From Paracamarosporium sp. OC-R06-R3 (lineage: Eukaryota; Ascomycota; Dothideomycetes; Pleosporales; Didymosphaeriaceae), in assembly GCA_019828545.1 (NCBI GenBank), contig JACVRA010000139.1:62001-126000 (forward strand): a DNA stretch of 64,000 nucleotides, given 5' to 3'. The position numbers and the translations under genes are program-made. The notes under the pieces were generated by a model. The model had not been told where the DNA came from. It made no database searches and worked only from the letters and a program-made list of their open reading frames with translations. Positions 25,573 through 35,567 of the stretch are shown here, piece by piece (the first letter of the stretch is position 1; the number at the start of each line of letters is the position of its first letter).

Positions 25573-26130
25573 GAGTTATATATGAGAGGAAAATAGTTGC
25601 GAGAGGGTGACCTAAAAGAGCTGTGTGGTATGTGTAGAAAATGAGTGATTGGAAGCGGGAAATAGCTGAGGCAAAGTGGTGGTATAGCTTCAAGCCGGTT
25701 TCAGCATATTTCTATCTAAGGGCGGGATTACCGAAAAAGTACTTCAATGCAATAGTCCATTTTCCGTTATCCGTACTATGAAGGAGGAACTTGAGTAAGA
25801 AGCCTATGCTGCCTTAGCGAAAATCGATCTCACTGAGTCATATTGGTAGTTAGCGGCCAGGGGTTCGGGCTGTGCATGGCACCGCCCTTTTCACACCATG
25901 TGCGGAGGCACATCTGTAGATCCATAAAACGGGCGAGCAGCCCTTTTATATCAACCTGTACTTCGTCCAACCCGGTTCAGCAACACAACGTGCACATCCT
26001 ACAACCCACCAGGATTCCACACTTCACCATCACCCACCCACCATATAAGAACCACACTCCTCCTCCTCAGCCCACCTCCAAAAACAACAAACACCCTCCA
26101 CAACCCACAACCCACAACCCAACTTCCCAA
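25573..26130. other. Intergenic region and C/A-rich leader
   Basis: The hydrolase 3' end, then the promoter of the SLOG-like gene. From about 25980 the plus strand becomes C/A-rich with repeated CAACCCA up to the ATG at 26131, typical of a fungal 5' leader. The frame stays open upward to 25843, but that extension is low-complexity Pro/His/Thr. Confidence 0.5.
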
Positions 26131-26718
26131 ATGGAGCACATCCAAGCCTCCACCTCAACAAACCCAAACCTCTGCCTCTCGGGCGGCGCTGTTGGCGCAG
26201 ACCACGAATGGGGCGCATCCGCCACACAAGCCGGGCACGCCGTGATCCACTGGGCATTCCCCACGCACCGCTCGTCCGTCCCCGCAGACACCATAATCCC
26301 CCTCACAGACGCACAGCTCTCCCTCGGCGTCCCCGCCATAAAATCCGCCGCCCGCACCCTGCACAAATCCCCACCCCGCAAACGCCACATCTGGCGGCTG
26401 ATCCACCGGAATTACTACCAGGTCGCGTGGAGCGAGAGCTGCTATGCTGTCACTGTGATCCGCGAGGGCGACAGGGTCGGCGGGACGGCGTGGGCGACAG
26501 TTATGTTTGCGCAGTTGCATCCTGGGAGTCGGAAGATGTGGGTTTTTGATCAGGAGAGGGATGGCTGGTTTCAGTGGGATGGGGTGGGGTGGGTGGCTAT
26601 TGAGGGCGTGCCGCCGAGGCCCGAGGGCGTGTGGGCGGGCATTGGAAGTAGGGATTTGAGGGAGAATGGGAGGAGGGCTATTCGGGTGTTGATGGGGGTT
26701 GAGAGGGAAGGGGAGTGA
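26131..26718 (+). CDS. SLOG-like Rossmann-fold protein of unknown function
   Basis: A single exon of 195 residues; the start was chosen at the ATG following a C/A-rich leader. The N-terminal block LCLSGGAVGADHEWGASATQ, then AGHAVIHWAFP, resembles the nucleotide-binding loop of the SLOG superfamily (DprA/LOG/DUF2493-like, SGGAxGAD). A second conserved-looking block, RNYYQVAWSESCYAVTVI, leads to GGTAWATVMF, which could be the second glycine-rich loop. SLOG proteins bind or process nucleotides or their derivatives; some are linked to signalling or phage defence in bacteria. In fungi the role is not known to me. Codon use becomes GGG/GTG-rich toward the 3' end. The family call rests on motif resemblance only. 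Confidence 0.6.
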   Translation: MEHIQASTSTNPNLCLSGGAVGADHEWGASATQAGHAVIHWAFPTHRSSVPADTIIPLTDAQLSLGVPAIKSAARTLHKSPPRKRHIWRLIHRNYYQVAWSESCYAVTVIREGDRVGGTAWATVMFAQLHPGSRKMWVFDQERDGWFQWDGVGWVAIEGVPPRPEGVWAGIGSRDLRENGRRAIRVLMGVEREGE

Positions 26719-27017
26719 GGTGTGTGGGTTGGGAGTGCGTTTTGTAGAAGATGGGTTTGGGAACGGGATGTAATATTTTGGATATCATGGCGCTAGGGCG
26801 CTGGTTCTGATTGTGTGGTTATCTGGGTATAGTAAACGGTGCGATGAATTCACCTTCAGACATGCCATAGGGTTCAAATAAGTAAAAAAACCAAAGGAAA
26901 AATAGAAAAACGAAATTAAAAAGCAAAACCCTCCAGCTAGACGACGACACAAATAAAAGTGCTCAACACCCGAAAAAACTCCATGAACAAACACAAAGCC
27001 CTCCTAACCATCCCACC

Positions 27018-27827
27018 CTACTCTAAAAGCCACGCAATAACACCCACAAGCTCAACATCCTCTTCACCCCCAACAACCCCAAGACCACCCGTTCCCTCCA
27101 CGACCACATCCCTAAAGTTCGCCCACATCTCTTCAAAATTGATGCCTATTTCCCTCAACACCTTCACCGCGTCAGCACTCTCCCTCAAGCACCCCACGAC
27201 CCTCTCATCCAACATCCCCTTCACAGACCCAGCGGTTCCAAGCCGAAGCAACTGAGCCCGCGCCCTCATTTCCTTTTCAAGGGCGTTCACTTGGCGCATA
27301 GCGCGGGCGCTAGTTCCCACCTCGTCTGGCTCCTCTTCGGATTCGACTTCAGAACCCGAGGTCAGACTACAAATCTCCCACGGCGCGGAAACAGGAGACA
27401 TTGGCGGAGACAACGAGTCGCTCCAAGCGTAGTTGTACTCTATATCTAAAGAGTCATCGTCGTCCATCGAATCCTCTTCCTCTTCCTCTTCTTCCGTGTC
27501 GCTATCCTCGAACACAAGCACGGAGTAGTACGGTTCGAACCGGATTTGAAGAAGGATGAAGGCGGGGTCCTGCAGAATTGCGTCTTGCGGCCGCTCGGAT
27601 TCCTTCTCACAGACTACGCCTCGACAGTTCGGACATGTCACCTTTTTGATGTTCGAATTCGCCCATTTGTCGAAGCACTCGTCGTGGAAGATGTGCTCGC
27701 AAATGTTGAGGGAGATCAGTTTGTCTTGCGTCTCCTCGGATAGGCAGATGGAGCAAGATATGGCGGGTTCGTTGATGGTGGGTTGATATGGCTTGGTGTG
27801 CTGTTTTGTGTCGACGTGGGTAGACAT
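27018..27827 (-). CDS. RING-H2 finger protein (putative E3 ubiquitin ligase)
   Basis: A single exon of 269 residues. Residues about 25-70 form a RING-H2 (C3H2C3) domain: SCSICLSE, then NICEHIFHDECFDKW and VTCPNCRG. The middle is strongly acidic (a run of Glu and Asp near residues 110-125). The C-terminal third is helical (ARAMRQVNALEKEMRARAQL, then ESADAVKVLREIGINFEEMW). RING-H2 proteins bind E2 enzymes and transfer ubiquitin; no transmembrane segment or localisation signal is clear. A possible product of a small fungal RING family, not recognised by name. Confidence 0.8.
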   Translation of the reverse strand: MSTHVDTKQHTKPYQPTINEPAISCSICLSEETQDKLISLNICEHIFHDECFDKWANSNIKKVTCPNCRGVVCEKESERPQDAILQDPAFILLQIRFEPYYSVLVFEDSDTEEEEEEEDSMDDDDSLDIEYNYAWSDSLSPPMSPVSAPWEICSLTSGSEVESEEEPDEVGTSARAMRQVNALEKEMRARAQLLRLGTAGSVKGMLDERVVGCLRESADAVKVLREIGINFEEMWANFRDVVVEGTGGLGVVGGEEDVELVGVIAWLLE

Positions 27828-28724
27828 TTTGTCTTAGCTGTTAGGGTTGGAACTGGACTTAGACTCACACTTGGAGTCGGAGTCGGAGTTATGAGAACGG
27901 TGTTCACGGCTTGTTTTGGAAGTGTGTAGTTAAGGTGGGAAATGAAGATGGAAGCAGTAGAGTCGGAACTTCATATGCGTTTAGTGAAATTGAATTCTTT
28001 GATAAAATGATGTTTTGTACCGAAATTTGAGCTTGAAGGTACATGGTGGAAGAGCCGTGGTTTCATGTTCAGCGAACCAAGGATGAGCAACTTCAGTATA
28101 CAGTATTCGAAAATTGTTTTCAGAGAGCAGCATTCAGAGGATTTCGCCGTTGCAGCAAGTCAACTTCAGACAATTGACTTCGGAAAACGAGAAACGATGG
28201 GAAATCGCTTCGCTATCTAAGTCCAGCACGCAGCATTCTAAAGACATATTTTAGAAAACAGGGGTAAGACGATTTTACCGTCGTAGAAAACCAGATTGAG
28301 AAAACTGTATTCCAAAAATAAATTCAGAAAACGGGATACAGAAAATGCGATTTCGAAAATGGTGTTCCGTAGACTGTTCCACAAATTGTGTTAGCGAAAA
28401 TTGTAATCAGAAAACAGTATTCACAAAACAGTCCTCAAGAACCATATCCAGACCAATATGCCATTAGCTCACAATTTCGCTGCCTAAGCTCAACACGCCG
28501 TACTTTGGGAACTGTTTTCAGGAACCTGTGTTCCGTAATCTGTGTTGGCGAAAACTGTAATTAAAAAACGGTATTCAGAAAATTGTATTTAGAAGCCTAT
28601 GTCCGCAAACTGGATTAGCAAGAACCGCAATTGAAAAAGGGTATCTAGAACCCAGTCCCCATCAACTCATCCCCCCAACCCACATCCAGCCAAAAGAAAA
28701 TCGTGCACGCTTGAAAACCGGTAG
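27828..28724. other. Promoter of RING gene followed by degenerate repeat DNA
   Basis: The first 200 bases are the RING gene promoter. From about 28020 the sequence is AT-rich and made of related short words such as GAAAACTGTATTCAGAAAA, listed separately as a repeat. No coding sequence was supported. Confidence 0.5.
28080..28655. repeat. Degenerate minisatellite of GAAAACNGTATTC-like words
   Basis: Similar words recur in one direction: near 28367, 28533 and 28602 a unit of about 50-65 bases starts with CCGTA/CCGCA, passes through TTAGCGAAAAxTGTAAT and ends in GTATTCAGAAAA. A second, wider echo links a TTCGCTATCTAAG stretch near 28208 with TTCGCTGCCTAAG near 28476. The copies differ by many transitions, as expected for an old repeat. 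It has no spacer regularity that would suggest CRISPR. Confidence 0.55.
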
Positions 28725-29268
28725 TCATGCTAAGAATCCCTTCTGGCGGGGCGAAGACAGCTTCAAGTCTGTGTCTCCACAATCAACGTGTCCATTCGAA
28801 TGTCCACCGCTCTCCATCTCTAGTACCAATTGCAAGTTAGGTAAATAGATACCGTAGTTTGAGAAGTATGCGTGCACAATGTCGCTCGGATCGGGCAACG
28901 GAACACTGTATCTACTGATTTGAAAAAGTGTATATTGCGACAGCCTTTCGGGGCAGGACAATGCGTGCGAACAAGCCAATCATGTGGTTCGAGTTTGGAA
29001 CGTACGTGTAACGCGACGCCGGAACGTGGGGGTGGGGGGTTCGTGGCCGACCACTTTTGGATGGTGATACAAGCGTCTCGAGGACTCGTGCAGTCCCAAC
29101 ATGTGGTCTATGCGCAGTATCGATCGATACCCGGATGTGTTTGTGCTTTCTCAAATCGTTCACGAGCCGAGAAATGCAGTCCATCTGCTGTTCACGGTTG
29201 CGCAAATACTCGGCGTCGTCGAGGTCCACGCTGACCGCCTCGGAGGGCTTACAATTGCAGTGAGACAT
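28725..29268 (-). CDS. Small hypothetical protein
   Basis: A predicted two-exon gene: 29268-29006 and 28914-28725; 150 residues. The GTACGT donor and the CAG acceptor preceded by a TTTTT-containing stretch join in phase 2. The product starts MSHCNCKPSEAVSVDLDDAE, has a charged helical part (EQQMDCISRLVNDLRKHKHI) and no recognised domain, signal peptide or membrane segment. Without splicing, the first exon would run on to 28912, giving 118 residues. It could be a young or lineage-specific gene or a false model. The neighbouring minisatellite suggests a less conserved stretch. Confidence 0.35.
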
Positions 29269-30536
29269 GTCACCACTCGTGCGGCGTTAGCGTCAGCATG
29301 GCCAATAAGCCGCAGACTCCTTGTCAGAGCCGCACGCGCTGGACGACATGTGGTCGTGCAACAGCCAGCGAACGGCCGTGTCCAACGCACAGAGGATTGT
29401 GTAGAAGGCAGTCCAGACGGCTAAGCGATTGGCGTGCTGCAATACACTGAACGTCGAGACCGATCGCATCGCGTCCCAACTGCGCTAGAGGCTGGCAATA
29501 ACGGCCACGGCGGCGGCGATCGAGGGATGGAGGGCGATCGGGCGGCCAGCCTCATCCGTCGGCAGCCGCAAACGGCAGCCGCTTTTCCGTGCGTCGGCGC
29601 CGGACCGCAAAGGACAGGCGCTGTCGATGTCGTCAGCAAAAAGGGACAGGCGTGTGCAGTCGTCGCGGGCGGTGGATGCTGGCACCGGCGGCCGTGGGTG
29701 GTGTGGGCCAGCAAATGCATGTACCGTCGACGGCAAAATGGATGGTGCGATGCGACAATCACTGCTCGTGGAGTGCGAGGGGGCCGTGGTGATTGGTAAT
29801 GGGCACTTAAAGGAGCCGGGGCGCGCTGTAGCGTGGCGTTAGCGGGGCTTGGCGAGGAAGGAACCACCGCGCTTTTCTATGGGCAGGCGCGACCGATGAC
29901 GTTTCCTCACCTCCTTCTTCACCTACGTCACGCATTCACCTCGAGCCTTGCCTGCACGCAACACCACGGCTGCGCGCATAGTCAGGCCATTTCAACTCCC
30001 ACGAGACGACGCCTGCCCTCGCATGGTCCTTTGCGCGCCCGCGCGGACACGAGTGCAGCCACCACGCACACGGTAAGGGGCGCACGCGTGTTGACGTCAC
30101 GCTTTTCTTTGCCGTCGCCCTCAGAGCATCCACGCCAGATCACAGATCGCTTTCTTGATTCGCAACCCCGCTTTCGGCGCTGCACCGAAACCAAGTGTTC
30201 CCTGGGGTACGCGCTGCTGTCCTGGTCGCGGCGCTTGGTGCTTGCTGGCCGCCGCTGCTGCTGCTCTGCTGTCGCGCTCGCCACTATTTTTCCCCCAAGC
30301 CCTGCGAAGCACCCTCGACGACGGCTGCACCCTTCGCATCGACGCCCATCGCAAAGCGCTCCATCCGCTGACAGGCTGTGTGTTAGAACCGACGTTGCTG
30401 CGATCCGCCCGCGAGTGTTGCGCCGTTGAGGCCCGGAGACGCATTTTTGGTGAGGTGAGAAAGGGTTGCTGGGCGGTTCCGCCGTAAGACGAAGATCTCG
30501 CTCAAGTCACCCGGCGACGTCATCTCAACCACCACC
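29269..30536. promoter_or_regulatory. GC-rich promoter and leader of the bZIP gene
   Basis: Strongly GC-rich from about 29450 to 30530, with long open frames on both strands that translate to Arg/Ala/Ser/Pro-rich sequence without motifs. Several plus-strand ATGs precede the bZIP start at 30537, so upstream ORFs may control its translation. This matches the long leaders often seen for fungal stress regulators; no transcript evidence is available. Confidence 0.4.
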
Positions 30537-32736
30537 ATGGCTGCCGCTACAACAAACCCGCCGACGTCAACCATGTCGAGCCCCAAGGATAACGCGAAGA
30601 AGTCGCTCCCCAGCAAATCTGAAGGTACGTCGTGCTGTCGCATGCCCTCAATTGCCCTCGCCAGACCGTGCTGCCCTTGCGCTCGCCACTTGCGCCTGTC
30701 TGCATTCCGTCGTCGTGTGTCGCCGTGTCGTCATGGCCCTGTCGTCGTACTGTGACGCTGACCGTGCCTGTTGTAGACGTCGTCAAGGTCGAGGCTGCCG
30801 ACAACGTACAGCGTGAGTCCTCTCCCAGCCCTCGCGACTCGTGTCGCCTTCCTTCAGCCATGCCCGTCGTGCTAACGCCTGCCACCAGCGACCACCCAGG
30901 ACGCCACCACCTCAGACGCAAAGCCGGCCATAGCCAATGCGCCTTTGGGCCCGCCTCCGAAGCCGAACACCACTGGTGATACTCCGGACTACTTCAACAC
31001 GTACGTGAATCCGCACACACACCCAAGGCGACCCGCCCAGGCTCTGAATCGCCGTTGCGTCGTCTCGCCCGAGCCATCAAGGCGTCTTTCGACGAAGATG
31101 CCATATGCTCGCCACGAGATCGATGCGCTGCTCGATTCAGATCCTTTGAACCTCTTCGACTGGTTGATGCTTTCTATCCAGTCGTCATGTCTCAGAGATA
31201 ATCGCTAACATTCGACCAGGGTGCACAACACCTTTAGCGTCGAACCTAATCCATTCGAGGCCTCATTCGGTATGCTCTTCCTCATCGACATGTTTGAACT
31301 GTATTACTAACTTCGTTCAGGTAACCCATCAGGACCTTCCGAAACTCCTGGCAAGACTGTCCTGCCCCCAGTTGCCAACATCACCTCACCATCACCACTT
31401 CCGGGTATTACCCCCGGTTGGCAATCGCTGCGCGCAGGACCGCTGAGCCCTGCTATGCTCACAGGTCCTACTAGCCAAACAGATTACTTCAGCGAGTCAT
31501 TTAGAGGCTTCCCAACGCCCAACGAGTCTTCCTTGCGGACCGGTTTGACGCCTGGTGGGGGCGGGTCCATGTTCCCAGCGCCCAGTCCTAACACTCAAGC
31601 CATCTTCAACCTTCAAAGTACAGGTGTCACGCCCGGCACCGCCGAATTCCAGCAATCTGCTTTGCGTGCGGCTGCTCAAGCTAATCAAGGCAAAGCCATT
31701 GGTACATCGGGTCCCACCTCGCAACCCGATACCGTAACCGCTGGGATGGATCGGGCAAACAACTTCCCGCTGCAACAGCCTCAGCAGCGTCGTGCTCAGA
31801 ACGACCCCTATGCCAATCACGACGTTAGTAACGCCGCCAATGATTTGCTTTCTTTTGCAACCCAGAACGGTGGTGCCCGTAACGGCCAACAGCCTTACCC
31901 CATGCCGCCTCAGCAGCAGGGGATGCACTCTGGGCATATGCCTGTCCAGCCTGTAAACCATGACAACAGTCGACGTAATACCAAGGGGTCTATTAACAGC
32001 ATGACTGGCTCTGCCGACACCGGGGACTTCTCGGAAAGTGGACAGAGCGAGGAAGCCAAGACAAACACTCGCTCACGTGGTAAGAAGGGCGCTGCCAATG
32101 GAAAGCAGACTGCTGGCACAAAGCGAAAGGCAGAAGAGCCCAAGGGCAACAGCAGGAAAAAGAGTGTTGCGGCGTCCATTGGTGATGAGGACGAAGACAT
32201 GCACTCTGACGATGACATCAAGAACGAGGAAATGGGTGGTAAGAAGATGACCGACGAAGAGAAGCGTAAGAACTTCCTCGAACGGAATAGGTTAGTAACA
32301 TGTCGTGGCTGTGTATCGAGTTCCTTTCTGACATAGTATCAGGGTTGCTGCACTCAAGTGTCGCCAACGTAAGAAGCAGTGGCTTGCGAACCTACAGGCC
32401 AAGGTGGAGCTGTTTAGCACCGAGAACGATGCTCTCTCCGCGACAGTCACACAACTGCGTGAGGAGATTGTCAATCTCAAGACACTTCTTCTTGCACACA
32501 AGGACTGCCCAGTCTCTCAGGCTCAAGGCTTGCATGGGGCCGCTATGAATAACTTTCTTGGGAGCGACATCAATCACCAGAACCCGTATGGCATTGCCCA
32601 ATTACAGCCCAATGGCGTGCATATGGGCATGCCTATGCAACCCAATGGCCAGATGATGAACCGGTTCGTATTCCCATCCTCACGGGAACCAGGTGCAAGG
32701 GACCGGGAAAATGCATCCTACCCACACGATTACTAA
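30537..32736 (+). CDS. atfA: AtfA/Atf1-like bZIP stress transcription factor
   Basis: Six exons: 30537-30624, 30777-30812, 30889-31000, 31220-31269, 31321-32290 and 32343-32736; 1650 bases, 549 residues. All six phases agree. The last splice falls inside the basic region and rebuilds NFLERNRVAALKCRQRKKQW, followed by a leucine zipper (LQAKVELFSTENDALSATV). Upstream blocks match the Aft1 OSA region (DYFNTVHNTFSVEPNPFEAS and GKTVLPPVANITSPSPLPG) and HRA-like segments (PNTQAIFNLQSTGVTPGTAE). A MAP-kinase-type Ser/Thr-Pro-rich stretch lies between. Atf1/AtfA is the target of the Sty1/Hog1 kinase and controls oxidative and osmotic stress genes, conidial maturation and secondary metabolism. The Lys-rich block KRKAEEPKGNSRKKS before the bZIP may be a nuclear signal. 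Confidence 0.94.
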
Positions 32737-34572
32737 GGAGCAGTCGCTTACGGACTTCCAGATAAACCCACTGCTGGGAGTGCGCTGAGCGTGCGACTGC
32801 CTTTCAATCGACCACCTAGGCAGGCCAAAGGCATGTCTAGTCCGCGGGCCTCGGACACGCAACACCGACACTCACTATCACGATGACCCATATCTTTTTG
32901 TAATCTCCAGCACCTTCACCCTTTTTCCTCGGACGGTCCACCTTTCCTGGCAACCAATGCATGGTCGGGCGTTCGGACTCAGGCGTACGTCACCTTGGCA
33001 TCCCCATCCATCTCTCCAAAATCCTTCTGTCTGGATGGATGCGGGCTCGTCACGCAAAATACGCGATCACGATATATACCTAACTCGTTTCCTTCCGTAA
33101 CCTTTCTACACGTGTACATACAGGATGGTCTGTCGGCGGTTCTATCGGGGCGTTTGGGCGTAGATATACAGGGCTTTTGAGCGGGCACAAGTGGCTCTGG
33201 CTCTTTTTCTTTTTTTTCTTCCTTCTTTGGCTTGGTGTGAGTGATGTTGGGTTTGGCACGAGTTTGCCTTTCGTTCCTTCGCGTGGGATGAACTTGATGC
33301 ATAGGGCCTTTTTTGGTGTGGCATGGTGGGGTGGGATGGCGAGTGGGTGTTAGATGGATGGGTCGCGAGGCGAGGCGAAGTTGGTACGGTATGGTGTGGT
33401 ATGGTGTTCTTGTACGTGTATGCGTGAATTGAATGGATTATTGTTCAATGTTCTCTCTTTTTTTGGGTGACTTGTGATGATTGGTGTGTGGTGTGTTTGA
33501 GGCGTTTTGCCTTGGGGAAGGATGGTACTGGTGAGAGTACTGGGTTTGGGTGTTGGGGTTTTGAGGTTGATGTGTGTGTGTGGAGGGTCGTGGGCGTGGC
33601 ATTTATAACGCGTGATGCGGCCATGTAAGGTGCGTGGAAAATACTATCGAGAATTAGTCGGAATGGTAAGTGTAAAAGGCGTGTTTTCTGCCGTCCGTAT
33701 CTAGAGGGGATGCGGATGTAGAGGAAGTTAGAAGTTAGAGACAGTCCATCTTACCTATGCAAAGCTCTGCTGTCTGTGGAGGGATTGCAAGGCTCTACTC
33801 TCTATGAAGGGATCGCAAGGCTCTGCAGCCTACCTACACAATGACATAAATATTCAACCGTCACCTTACCTGTTGAGCCATGACTCGTTGCTATCCTCAC
33901 CAAACCGTACATTTGCAATGACTCCCAAAGTCGGTGTCTCCTATGGGCTTGACGGCTTAGTAAAGGTGTGGCTTTCGGTGCGCGGCTTGGCTGTGGTACC
34001 GACTTGCTAGGGTCCCATCCTGGGCTGACATTAATTATTTTACATCATTGATTGTGTTGTGGTGGTGGGGGTTTTGGCTTGGGAGGGGGGAGGGGTGGTG
34101 GTTGGAAATGGTGCTGTTTGTGTGGTGATGATGTGTGAGGACTGCGTGGTGTAGGGTGTGTATAGCGTTGGTTTGGTGGTGGTACACGATTGGAATGATG
34201 GGCAGCGTGGTGGTAGTTAATGTATACTGTGGATTTACGCTGTATATATTTTACTTGAAGTTGATGTGTTGCATAGAATGAAAGGATGTGGGAGAAAAGA
34301 TTTATTTGCTCTTGCTTCCCTTTTTCCGGTTTTTTTTCTGTCTTCTTATTTTTCCTTTTCTGAAATGTACGTGGAATGAAGGAATAACGCGAGAAAGAAT
34401 ATAGACGGTGTTTAATAGTGTGTTAAAAGGTGGGGAGGGGAGGAGTGATTAGTGAGAAGCGATGCGGTGGCGCCTTAGAGACTTGTCTGCATGGCGTGGG
34501 TGATAGAGGATAAGGGTTGTGGAGGGAGGGATGAGTACGTTGGGTAGGTAGGGGGGTTTGTCATGGTGCAAA
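32737..34572. other. Long intergenic region entering a decayed compartment
   Basis: The first 700 bases are the bZIP 3' side. From about 33.3 kb the plus strand is unusually rich in GGTGTG/TGGG words. Short direct repeats are visible at 33778-33825 (GGATYGCAAGGCTCT twice). One copy of a repeat shared with 46.8 kb lies at 34007. No gene was supported. Confidence 0.5.
34007..34150 (+). repeat. Repeat copy A (less mutated), paired with 46785-46930
   Basis: It starts CTAGGGTCCC, passes a TTATTTTAC word and becomes GT-rich. The copy at 46785 begins with the same ten bases and aligns onward, with most differences being G here to A there. See copy B and the related finding. Confidence 0.6.
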
Positions 34573-34962
34573 TTCGATGAGGCGAAAGAATGGTACGACA
34601 AAGCCTATCGCCTTATGGTTCGTATCAACCCTCACCCACCAGCAATTACAGCCACACTGTATTAACAAGGACAACTCGCACTGCAGCAGGATAACTGTCA
34701 GACCGCGCTGAGCTACTTCTCACAGGCACTGGAAATTTGCGAACATAACGGTGCTAAAGGCAACGCTGGCGAGACTGCACGGGTTCTTTGGGCGCAATCC
34801 CGAACGGAGCACCGTCTTGGTCTAGAAGCTGACGGAGAAAGACACTTGTCAGCTGCTCAGAAGATCAGAGACTCGCTATACGACAGTGGGCTTTTTGCGC
34901 AGCTACCTAATAGGACTGAAGAGAACATTTGGGATGGCCTGGTAGGCATAATGTACAGGTGA
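34573..34962 (+). pseudogene. Relic of a TPR-like helical protein, C-terminal part
   Basis: One frame of 130 codons interrupted only by a TAA at 34663. It begins FDEAKEWYDKAYRLMVRINP, reaches the stop, then continues QGQLALQQDNCQTALSYFSQ and ALEICEHNGAKGNAGETARV and ends with LVGIMYR and a TGA. The spacing of A-L-x-Y-F-x-x-A-L and the paired helices resemble tetratricopeptide repeats of the kind seen in large fungal TPR proteins. There is no start codon and no upstream exon could be found, so this is a 3' gene fragment left in an otherwise noncoding area. Confidence 0.6.
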
Positions 34963-35087
34963 TAGCAGCAAGAAAGATACATGAATGAAATTATTGGAGA
35001 CCTTTTCTAACTCAATATGGTGGTAAAAGAAAATGCGATTGACTGCACAGCTTCCAGCCGAGCGAGATCCATACCGTACACAATTTC

Positions 35088-35567
35088 CTAATGGCTACCT
35101 ATTTGTGCAAGTTGTAGCTGGTAGGCCTTTACCGCTAGTGTGACTTGCGCTATAGATAGGTACACCGAAATGCACGCCAAAATAATGCTCATACCTCCTA
35201 CAATAAGAACCGCCCAGATCGTGTACCATGTCCGGATATCTCTTCTATCCCTCCACAATGAAGTGACTCTACTAGGCTGTATACCAGCTATATAGTCTTC
35301 GATGACCTCTAACCTCCCTTGAAAGATGGGAAAGTCCGTTGCCGCATTATAAGTGTCCCGGACCGGAAGCCTAAAGCTCCAGATCGAGGTTGATAGATCA
35401 CTTCCGCATAGTTCTTCCAGAGTAGGATCGATCATCGCGTGTTCTTGACTCATATATGCTTGACTTCTCTGCTTTTGGTATAGTTTACGCGACGAACAGT
35501 CGTCTCGAATGAGCAGCGCATAGGTCAACATGGTCTTCCCCATATACTTTGAAATGGTGAACTTCAC
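35088..35567 (-). pseudogene. C-terminal fragment of a fungal membrane-anchored protein
   Basis: An open frame of about 160 codons with no good start: the first in-frame ATG is residue 9 (MGKTML), and an upstream in-frame TGA blocks extension. The C-terminus RVTSLWRDRRDIRTWYTIWA, followed by VLIVGGMSIILACISVYLSI, is a pattern I know as the terminal membrane anchor of a widespread uncharacterised fungal family whose full proteins are several hundred residues long. So this looks like the last exon of a truncated gene. It could still be expressed as a short membrane protein; I consider that less likely. Confidence 0.45.

Noticed and set aside
28080..28655. CRISPR array
   Set aside because: Units are degenerate with no constant spacer length, and the genome is eukaryotic.
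29833..30429. Plus-strand 198-codon frame before the bZIP gene
   Set aside because: Arg/Ser/Ala-rich translation of GC-rich DNA, no conserved motif; more likely leader sequence.
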